Below are positions 7,220 to 13,276 of a stretch of 14,320 nucleotides of DNA, piece by piece. The stretch covers positions 1-14,320 of the forward strand of contig DAJV01000093.1 in assembly GCA_002496475.1 (NCBI GenBank), written 5' to 3'. A program made the translations under genes and the position numbers. How positions within the stretch are numbered: the stretch's first letter is position 1; every line of letters begins with the position of its first letter. The notes under the pieces were generated by a model that had not been told where the DNA came from, did not search any database, and worked only from the letters and a program-made list of their open reading frames with translations. The DNA is from Vulcanisaeta sp. UBA163 (GTDB taxonomy: Archaea > Thermoproteota > Thermoprotei > Thermoproteales > Thermocladiaceae).

Positions 7220-7253
7220 GGAGTATTTATAGGGAATTTTATTAAAATACTCC
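7220..7253. promoter_or_regulatory. 9-bp inverted repeat over the glycosidase promoter (candidate operator)
   Basis: GGAGTATTT (7220-7228) and its exact reverse complement AAATACTCC (7245-7253) are separated by 16 bp. They flank and overlap the AT-rich core promoter (TATTAAAA, 7240-7247, about 28 nt upstream of the ATG at 7272). A protein bound to both arms would cover the TATA box and the presumed start site, so repression is the simplest reading. A transcript hairpin is less likely if transcription begins close to the ATG. Confidence 0.45.
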
Positions 7254-7271
7254 ATTAAATTATGAGCTGTG

Positions 7272-9554
7272 ATGAGACACGTTAGTAAACGGTTTGAATA
7301 TGCAGCCGTAATGTGGGGTAGGGATGTCGATGAATTCATTAGGACCGCCTTGAATGGTTTCGGCAATTCCATGTTCATAATGGGCCTATACTACAGGAGA
7401 CCCAATTGGGCCTGGCCTAGGTGGTTAAGGCAGCAATTAGAGCCTGGCGGTAGGGGTTTTGAACCTGCGCAATTGATGCCGTTCAGGAATATTCACTTTA
7501 AGGATTGGGGTATGATTGGTTCTATTCAGGGCGTGAATGAGGCTGTGATAGACCCATCAATGCTCTTTGTAACTCGCAGAAACATTGCATTTGAGACGTG
7601 GGTTTACGATGGTTCCAGGTTGTACACACCTGGTTCACATGGTTCATTTAGGCAATACCTAGAGAGGCCTGGTTACCCGGCGATAGTTAATGAGTGGGAT
7701 CTTGGTCCTGTACGTTTGGTCGCTAGATCCATGGTTGCCAATAGGTCAGGCGTTGACGTGTTGCTTGTGGACTTTAGGTTAACAGGTTTGCCGGGTAATT
7801 ACGTGGTGTACCTGGTGACAAGGCCGTATAATGTGGATCATTTTATTGAGGTTAATAGGGCAGGTATTGAGGGTGATGGTTGGTTCATTACTGTGAATGA
7901 TGAACTCGCCTTGACTACGGATAGGGAACCAACGCAATTTGGTTCTTACGGTGTAAGTAGGGACGCCAGCGAGGATGCCTCTCTGGGTAGACTTAACAGT
8001 GAGCTTTACGTTAGTGATGATCTTGGTTGGGCACATGCAGCCCTTGGTTTCAATGCCATAATTAATAGTGATAATGAGTGGAGGTTAAGGGTTAAGGCGC
8101 CACTGGACCCATTAAGGAATACATCGCATAATAGGCTATTGGTTAGGTCGACTGGTGATAGTGATGTAAATGCTGAACTAAGGAACTGGGACTCCATAAA
8201 TGATAGGGAGTTCTCAATATCAGTGGGCGGTAGTTTCATTGGTGATATTATTCGTCAATCAATAGCAAACCTAGTAATGCTCTGGGATGGCGGTAGTATA
8301 ACGCCGGGCCCATTGATCTATCACCTCTTCTGGATTAGGGATGGTTCGTACATGGCTACTGCGCTGTCTATGTCGAACCTCACTGACATGGGCAGGGCAG
8401 TCATTGAGGAATTACTAAGGAGGGTTGATCCAAGTGGTTACTTTAAGGCCATTGATTTCGAGATAAGGGAGTATGACGCCAATGGGCAGGTCTTATGGGC
8501 CGTGAGTAAGTATGTGCAATTCACGAAGGACTATGATTTATTGAAAAGGTGGTACTCCGTGATAAGGCGTGGGATTGAGTGGCTAGAGGTAAATAGGGAA
8601 ATGACTGGTGATGAATCAGTAAAGGGGCTGCTACCACCGTCTTGGTCCGCTGAGGATACGGGGCCGATGGATCATCATTACTGGGACGACATGTGGGCCA
8701 TCGCTGGACTTAGGGAGTTAAATAAGGTCCTTAGGGGCATTAACCATGAGGATCATGAGTGGATTGAGAAGCTACGTGGGGAGTTCACGGATGCCCTGAT
8801 TAATTCCATAAACGTCGTTAGGGCAAGGCTTGGTATTGATTACATAGTGCCGGCTCCCGAGAGGGTTGCCGATTCAGCGATGACCAGGGCCATTGCCGTT
8901 GCATGGCCAACAATGGCACTACCACTCGATAATCCACTGGTTAAGAGGACACTCGAGGTCACTGAGGGACTTTACACACTAAATGGAGGCGTGGTTAATA
9001 TCCATCAGTGGGGTACCTACGGTAGCTACCTAACAATGAACCTGGCTCACTCCTGGGCATTGCTTGGTGATAGGGGCCGTGTTGATAGGTATTTAACGTG
9101 GGTCATTGAGCATGTGTCACCAACCCATGGTTGGGCTGAGGGCAACTCGGTAATAACCGAGGGAGGTGGACAGGGCGATGCACCGCATGGTTGGGCTGCC
9201 GCTGACTTCATAATGCTTATCAGGGATCTCATAATAAATGACTCATTCGAAACACCAGTATTGCTCAAGGGAATGCCCACTGACTTATTAAGGCGGGGTA
9301 TTACGGCAAGTAATGCATTAACGATATACGGCTTAGTGAGGAATGTGAGTGCGTCAATGAGTAACAGGGAGTTGGTGGTTAGTTACGATGGCCCGGGAAA
9401 ACCCATCAGTGATGGTCAATACGAATTGTTAATTGACTCACCGGTAATTCCCAAGGAGGTTCATTGCGATGGTTGTAAGTACGATGTAGTATCAGAGGGT
9501 ATTATTAGGATCACGCATAGCGGTAAATTCATAATTAAAATAACAAGTCCATAG
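7272..9554 (+). CDS. GH15-like (alpha/alpha)6-barrel glycosidase, glucoamylase or debranching type
   Basis: Predicted cytosolic glycoside hydrolase of 760 aa with no signal peptide. Residues 1 to about 280 are beta-rich, like the N-terminal sandwich of prokaryotic glucoamylases. From about 310 to 670 comes a helical barrel with GH15-type landmarks: HLFWIRDGSY (about 352-361), then DANGQVLWAV, then LPPSWSAEDTGP with a candidate catalytic acid E461, followed by HHYWDDMW (about 468-475). Later NIHQWGTYGSY and WAEGNSVITEGGGQGDAPHG hold candidate base residues such as E623. The tail is a short beta domain with two close cysteines (CDGC). SAED...YWDD resembles uncharacterised large GH15-like or amylo-alpha-1,6-glucosidase-like proteins more than classical fungal glucoamylase. 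It probably releases glucose from alpha-glucans or oligosaccharides; the linkage is uncertain. I prefer ATG 7272 to the GTG one codon earlier. Confidence 0.8.
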   Translation: MRHVSKRFEYAAVMWGRDVDEFIRTALNGFGNSMFIMGLYYRRPNWAWPRWLRQQLEPGGRGFEPAQLMPFRNIHFKDWGMIGSIQGVNEAVIDPSMLFVTRRNIAFETWVYDGSRLYTPGSHGSFRQYLERPGYPAIVNEWDLGPVRLVARSMVANRSGVDVLLVDFRLTGLPGNYVVYLVTRPYNVDHFIEVNRAGIEGDGWFITVNDELALTTDREPTQFGSYGVSRDASEDASLGRLNSELYVSDDLGWAHAALGFNAIINSDNEWRLRVKAPLDPLRNTSHNRLLVRSTGDSDVNAELRNWDSINDREFSISVGGSFIGDIIRQSIANLVMLWDGGSITPGPLIYHLFWIRDGSYMATALSMSNLTDMGRAVIEELLRRVDPSGYFKAIDFEIREYDANGQVLWAVSKYVQFTKDYDLLKRWYSVIRRGIEWLEVNREMTGDESVKGLLPPSWSAEDTGPMDHHYWDDMWAIAGLRELNKVLRGINHEDHEWIEKLRGEFTDALINSINVVRARLGIDYIVPAPERVADSAMTRAIAVAWPTMALPLDNPLVKRTLEVTEGLYTLNGGVVNIHQWGTYGSYLTMNLAHSWALLGDRGRVDRYLTWVIEHVSPTHGWAEGNSVITEGGGQGDAPHGWAAADFIMLIRDLIINDSFETPVLLKGMPTDLLRRGITASNALTIYGLVRNVSASMSNRELVVSYDGPGKPISDGQYELLIDSPVIPKEVHCDGCKYDVVSEGIIRITHSGKFIIKITSP

Positions 9555-9578
9555 ATACTCCGCATTTTTAGAGAAATC

Positions 9579-9586
9579 TTTATTAG
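9579..9586 (+). promoter_or_regulatory. TATA box of the pyr operon
   Basis: CTTTATTAGA lies about 22 nt upstream of the pyrB ATG at 9603. That is slightly close for a leaderless start at this ATG; the adjacent in-frame GTG at 9606 would fit a little better. Another AT-rich stretch (9564-9570) is about 36 nt away. Confidence 0.4.
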
Positions 9587-9602
9587 ATTAACTATTGATG
9601 AT

Positions 9603-10538
9603 ATGGTGGGTTTCTTGGACTGGTTTGGACGTGATATAATAAGCGTGTTGGATTTCGGTAGGGAGGATTTTGAGGTATTATTCACTGAGGCATTGAACAT
9701 GGAGAAATACGCTAAGTCCAGGCTTGATGTTCTGGGTGATAAAGTCCTTGCGTTGGCATTCTTTGAGCCTAGTACGAGGACTAGACTTAGTTTTGAAACA
9801 GCCATGCTTAGGCTCGGCGGCAGTGTAATCGGCTTCAGTGGTACTGAGGCTACGTCAATGGCTAAGGGCGAGAACCTGGCTGACACAATTAGGATGCTTG
9901 ATGCCTACGCCAATGCCATAGTGATTAGGCATAGCCTTGAGGGGGCGGCTAAGTTTGCGGCGGGGATCGCTGAGTCACCGGTGATTAATGCAGGTGATGG
10001 TTCGCAGAACCACCCAACGCAGGCAATGCTTGATCTATACACGATTTGGCGGGAGTTTAAGGTAATTGATGGCTTATCAATTGGTATACTTGGTGATCTT
10101 AGGTATGCTAGGGTTGTTAATTCCCTGGTGCAGGCGCTATCATATTACAGGGTTAGGCTCCACCTTATATCGCCTGAACTCCTGAGGCCTAGGCAAGAGC
10201 TTGTCGAATTCATGGAATCGAGGGGTATGAAGTATGACTGGACTAATGATCCGTATAACGTAATTAATGATTTAGATGTGCTTTACGTGGTTAGGATTCA
10301 GAGGGAGAGGTTCCCAGACCCAATGGAGTATGAGAGGATCAGGGGTGCCTATAAGGTTAACCTTAAGTTAATTGAGAGGGGTAAACCGAACCTAGTAATT
10401 CTTCACCCGCTGCCTAGGATTGACGAGGTTGATTTTACTGTGGATAATACGCCGCAGGCCAGGTACTTCAAACAAGCAGGTTTTGGCGTACCACTACGTA
10501 TGGCATTACTGAGGTTAGTGCTTGGTGGTGGGTCATGA
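9603..10538 (+). CDS. pyrB: Aspartate carbamoyltransferase catalytic subunit
   Basis: Catalytic chain (311 aa) of aspartate transcarbamoylase, which joins carbamoyl phosphate and aspartate to give N-carbamoyl-aspartate, the first committed step of pyrimidine synthesis. The carbamoyl-phosphate site is complete: FEPSTRTRLSFE (S57-T-R-T-R61), the loop ATSMAKGE with its Lys, and HPTQAMLD (H137). The aspartate domain has the RIQRER segment and HPLPRIDEVD (H268-R272). Length and motif spacing closely follow the Escherichia coli chain. It is the first gene of pyrB-pyrI-pyrE-pyrD; the pyrI ATG overlaps its TGA by 4 bp, which favours balanced synthesis of the two chains. With PyrI present, the enzyme is expected to be the allosteric c/r holoenzyme type. 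The promoter is in the 48-bp gap after the glycosidase gene. Confidence 0.98.
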   Translation: MVGFLDWFGRDIISVLDFGREDFEVLFTEALNMEKYAKSRLDVLGDKVLALAFFEPSTRTRLSFETAMLRLGGSVIGFSGTEATSMAKGENLADTIRMLDAYANAIVIRHSLEGAAKFAAGIAESPVINAGDGSQNHPTQAMLDLYTIWREFKVIDGLSIGILGDLRYARVVNSLVQALSYYRVRLHLISPELLRPRQELVEFMESRGMKYDWTNDPYNVINDLDVLYVVRIQRERFPDPMEYERIRGAYKVNLKLIERGKPNLVILHPLPRIDEVDFTVDNTPQARYFKQAGFGVPLRMALLRLVLGGGS

Positions 10539-11014
10539 GCGGCAAGAGTGAGTTGATAATTAGTAAGATTAGGAATGGTGTTGTGATTGATCATATACCA
10601 GCAGGTAGAGCATTACTGGTGCTTAGGTTATTGGGTATAAGTGGCCGTGATGGGTTTAGGGTTGCGTTGGTTATGAATGTGGAGAGTAGGAAGTTGGGTA
10701 CTAAGGACATTGTTAAGATTGAGGGTAGGGAGTTAACTAAGGATGAGCTTAACCTAGTAGCCCTTGTTGCGCCGACGGCTACGGTGAACATGATCAGGGA
10801 TTACGAGGTTGTAAGTAAGTTCAAGGTAACAATGCCCAACGTAATAGAGGGGTTACTGAAGTGCAAGAATCCGAAGTGCATTACCAATCAGCAGAGGGAA
10901 CCCGTAAAGAGTAGGTTCCGCTTGGTATCAAGGGAGCCCCTTAAGCTTGTATGCGATTACTGCGGTACAATGCATGAATTAAGCGATATCGAGAAGTCCC
11001 TGGGCTTGGTGTAA
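10535..11014 (+). CDS. pyrI: Aspartate carbamoyltransferase regulatory subunit
   Basis: Regulatory chain (159 aa) that binds nucleotide effectors and docks onto PyrB trimers. The N-terminal allosteric domain starts after a short extension and contains GVVIDHIPAGRALLVLRLLG, the family hallmark. The C-terminal zinc domain has all four cysteines: C110-x4-C115 and C140-x2-C143, the same arrangement as the E. coli chain. The zinc domain forms the contact with the catalytic chain. The start overlaps the pyrB stop (ATGA), and a GGTGGTGGG Shine-Dalgarno lies in the end of pyrB. Feedback by CTP or UTP is known for the family; the effectors here cannot be read from sequence. Confidence 0.97.
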   Translation: MSGKSELIISKIRNGVVIDHIPAGRALLVLRLLGISGRDGFRVALVMNVESRKLGTKDIVKIEGRELTKDELNLVALVAPTATVNMIRDYEVVSKFKVTMPNVIEGLLKCKNPKCITNQQREPVKSRFRLVSREPLKLVCDYCGTMHELSDIEKSLGLV

Positions 11015-11018
11015 TGCC

Positions 11019-11630
11019 ATGATTGATGAAGACTTGGTACTTAATCTTTATGGAATTGGTGCAATTAGGTTTGGTAGATTCAGATTAACCAGTGGTATTG
11101 AGAGTCCATTTTATATTGATCTAAGGGTTGCAATAACTCACCCAAGTATTTACAGGCGTATGGTTAAGTCCATGGCAGAGGCGCTATCGAGGCTTAATAT
11201 CGACATCATCGCCGGTATAGAGACTGCAAGTATTCCGTGGGCTTCAATGATCGCCTATGAACTCGACAAGGGACTTGTATACGTTAGGAAGGATACTAAG
11301 GAGCACGGCACCGCCAAGCTCGTGGAGGGTGATTTGAGGCAGGGTATGAGGGTTGTCGTGGTTGATGATGTGGTCACCACGGGTAGTTCAATAATAAGGG
11401 CCATTAGGGCGATTAGGGGGCAGGGCGGTGATGTCGTTGCGGCTGTCGTGTTTATTGATAGGGAGCAAGGCGGGCTTGAGTCCGTAAGGAAGGAGGGCGT
11501 TTACGCGTTTTCCCTTGCCGGGATTACCGAGGTTATTGACTTCCTAGCTAAACGTGGGTTAATAAGTGATGATTTACGGAAATCAATAATTGATTACTTG
11601 GTGAAGGCACGTGGTACCACGGTTACTTAA
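11019..11630 (+). CDS. pyrE: Orotate phosphoribosyltransferase
   Basis: Cytosolic enzyme (203 aa) that converts orotate and PRPP into orotidine 5'-phosphate. The type I phosphoribosyltransferase fold is clear: FRLTSGIESPFYIDLR near the N-terminus, the flexible catalytic loop around RKDTKEHGTAK, and the PRPP-binding signature VVVVDDVVTTGSS (D116, D117, T120, T121, G122). The length is typical for a monofunctional enzyme, so PyrF (OMP decarboxylase) is not fused and must be encoded elsewhere. It starts 4 bp after the pyrI stop, with GGTG as Shine-Dalgarno in the end of pyrI. Its last 20 bp overlap the start of pyrD. Confidence 0.97.
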   Translation: MIDEDLVLNLYGIGAIRFGRFRLTSGIESPFYIDLRVAITHPSIYRRMVKSMAEALSRLNIDIIAGIETASIPWASMIAYELDKGLVYVRKDTKEHGTAKLVEGDLRQGMRVVVVDDVVTTGSSIIRAIRAIRGQGGDVVAAVVFIDREQGGLESVRKEGVYAFSLAGITEVIDFLAKRGLISDDLRKSIIDYLVKARGTTVT

Positions 11631-12576
11631 ACTACTTAATTATCTACCTCCTGAGTTCACTTATGAAGCATCCCACATACTTATTGAGAGTGGTGTTGTT
11701 GTTAATTATCATAGTTATGGCATTAAGATGCCCATTGAGATAAACGGTAGATTAATCAAGAACCCAATAGGACTTGGGGCAGGTATTGATAAGGATGGCT
11801 TCCTAACGCCTCAAATGGTGAGGACTGGGATTGGCTTTATAACGATTGGTTCAGTAACGCTCAAACCACGACCTGGCAATCCAAAGCCACGCATTGTTAA
11901 GTACCCTGGTTTAAGGGCGATGGTTAATGCCATGGGATTACCATCCAGGGGATTCCTTGATTTCCTGGATAGATTACCGGGATTAGTTAGAATGGCGCGA
12001 AGGCTCGGTGTATATGCCATAGTAAGTCTCGCAGGCTTCTCAATAGGTGAATTCCTATACATGCTTGATAGAATTAGGGCTTATGACATTGATGCAGTTG
12101 AGATCAACATAAGCAGTCCAACATACCATGGTTCATGGTTAACCAATAGTAACTACCTAGGCGATTTACTACGGCTTATTGATTCCTTTCCCAAGTTATT
12201 ATTTGTCAAACTGCCCCTGGGTGCTGACATGGGTTTCTATAGGTGGATCGTGGGCATTGCCAATGAACGTGGTTATGGATTAACCATAGCCAATACACTG
12301 CCCATTAGGGAGTCCAGGATATCCGTAGGCTACGGGGGATTGAGCGGTTATCCAATATATCCACTGGTTAAGGCATTGATCATTAAGGCAAGGAAGTGGG
12401 GATTTATAAATCCAATAATTGGTCTTGGCGGTGTCATGCATGGTTGGCAAGTCCTTGATTTAATGAGGAGTGGCGCCAACCTGGTTGGTGTGGTTACGGC
12501 ATTCAGCTACGAAGGCCCCTTTGCATTTAGTAGATTGCTTAGAGAATTGTCTATGGAGGTGAGCGAAAGACATTAA
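11611..12576 (+). CDS. pyrD: Dihydroorotate dehydrogenase, class 2-like
   Basis: FMN enzyme (321 aa) that oxidises dihydroorotate to orotate. The core matches class 2: an N-terminal helical segment (LLKLLNYLPPEFTYEASHIL), GLGAGIDKDG, GSVTLKPRPGNPKPR, NAMGLPSRG, then EINISSPTYHGS (N166, S168, S169), VKLPLG, the NT pair, GGLSGYP and the phosphate site GLGGV. S169 matches the catalytic serine of E. coli PyrD (S175), so this is a serine-type enzyme. The electron acceptor is probably a membrane quinone, as in other class 2 enzymes. Two oddities: the near-invariant Asn two residues after the serine is Thr (T171), and the usual INIGKN segment is replaced by SLAGFSIGE. GTG 11611 is the start because an in-frame stop lies just upstream (11602) and GGTGA sits 6 nt before it, inside pyrE. 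Confidence 0.9.
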   Translation: MVPRLLKLLNYLPPEFTYEASHILIESGVVVNYHSYGIKMPIEINGRLIKNPIGLGAGIDKDGFLTPQMVRTGIGFITIGSVTLKPRPGNPKPRIVKYPGLRAMVNAMGLPSRGFLDFLDRLPGLVRMARRLGVYAIVSLAGFSIGEFLYMLDRIRAYDIDAVEINISSPTYHGSWLTNSNYLGDLLRLIDSFPKLLFVKLPLGADMGFYRWIVGIANERGYGLTIANTLPIRESRISVGYGGLSGYPIYPLVKALIIKARKWGFINPIIGLGGVMHGWQVLDLMRSGANLVGVVTAFSYEGPFAFSRLLRELSMEVSERH

Positions 12577-12580
12577 TAAA
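12572..12580 (+). promoter_or_regulatory. TATA box for the M50 peptidase gene
   Basis: ATTAATAAA overlaps the pyrD stop and is centred about 25 nt upstream of the ATG at 12601, fitting leaderless transcription. The peptidase gene can thus be expressed apart from the pyr operon. Confidence 0.45.
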
Positions 12581-12585
12581 ATAAC

Positions 12586-12591
12586 TTTTTT
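12586..12591 (+). terminator. Possible T-tract terminator of the pyr operon
   Basis: Six T follow the pyrD stop by 9 bp, on the coding strand and with no hairpin, as is usual in Crenarchaeota. The tract also lies inside the promoter-start interval of the next gene, so its role is uncertain. Confidence 0.3.
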
Positions 12592-12600
12592 CATGGTTTA

Positions 12601-13230
12601 ATGAACATTAATTATTGGGGTAGTGGCTACGGGGTACCGTTTAAGTATAGGCATGAGATTAGGGATATCGTTATAGCCCTTATTGCAATGACCATAGCAT
12701 TTGCCCTACTTTTCGGCACATTAATGAGTCTGAGCGGGTTAATAGCCACATTCATAGCAGTACTAACCGGTTTCCTTGCGCATGAGTTAATGCATAGGGA
12801 GGTTGCCAGGAGGTTGGGTTACATAGCGTATTTTAAGGCTTGGTGGGTTGGGCTCCTACTCGCACTGGCAACCTCCATTTTTCATTTCATTATAGCCCTG
12901 CCTGGGGCTACGGTCATTGGACCCAAGGTGTGGGGCTATCCGTCACAAAAGGATGAGTTAAAGATAGCACTCGCCGGTCCGGCGACTAACATGGTATTCG
13001 CCGTGGTATTCCTGGCGCTTTGGTTAATGCTGCCAGGCTCATTATACTACTACGCGTACCTAATTTACGCCATTAATGCATGGCTTGGTTTCTTTAACCT
13101 AATACCGCTTGCCCTACCTGGCATGATGCTTGATGGCTTTAGGGTATTCCGGAGGGACGTTAGGGTATGGGCTCTGGCATTCATTATATCGATTGCATTA
13201 TTAACACCGTACATACTAAGCCTCATTTAG
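12601..13230 (+). CDS. Membrane metallopeptidase, M50 (site-2 protease-like)
   Basis: Integral membrane protein (209 aa) with about six hydrophobic segments (roughly 21-45, 47-64, 81-105, 121-145, 148-172 and 188-207). The zinc motif HELMH (H61, E62, H65) lies at the end of the second segment. The family's GPxxN-type motif (AGPATN, 125-130) is in the fourth, and the third zinc ligand is D178 in MMLDGFRVF, after NLIPL. All three M50 signature elements are therefore intact. The protein is short: only a catalytic core, with no PDZ or CBS domain. M50 enzymes cut transmembrane segments of other proteins, often releasing membrane-bound regulators. The substrate is unknown. A membrane-anchored regulator is encoded at 3795-4592, but nothing links the two beyond sharing the window. 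ATG 12601 has a TATA element 25 nt upstream. Confidence 0.9.
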   Translation: MNINYWGSGYGVPFKYRHEIRDIVIALIAMTIAFALLFGTLMSLSGLIATFIAVLTGFLAHELMHREVARRLGYIAYFKAWWVGLLLALATSIFHFIIALPGATVIGPKVWGYPSQKDELKIALAGPATNMVFAVVFLALWLMLPGSLYYYAYLIYAINAWLGFFNLIPLALPGMMLDGFRVFRRDVRVWALAFIISIALLTPYILSLI

Positions 13231-13245
13231 TTAATGTAGTTAAGA

Positions 13246-13251
13246 ATTATA
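13246..13251 (+). promoter_or_regulatory. TATA box for the MtrA-like/ThyA-like gene
   Basis: ATTATA is centred about 28 nt upstream of the GTG at 13277. This supports GTG as the start of a leaderless message; the nearest upstream in-frame codon is a stop at 13250-13252. Confidence 0.5.
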
Positions 13252-13276
13252 ACCTAGTAATGCTATTGGTATCACC

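Noticed and set aside
7269..7275. GTGATGA as a C/D RNA C box near the glycosidase start
   Set aside because: No D box follows within about 60 nt, and the sequence is explained by the start of the coding region.
9461..9886. A 141-codon minus-strand frame across the glycosidase-pyrB junction
   Set aside because: It runs antisense through the conserved pyrB carbamoyl-phosphate site and the pyr promoter, with composition typical of an antisense shadow.
9999..10012. GGTTCGCAGAACC resembling a tRNA T-arm
   Set aside because: It lies within the conserved HPTQ region of pyrB, and no acceptor or anticodon stem surrounds it.
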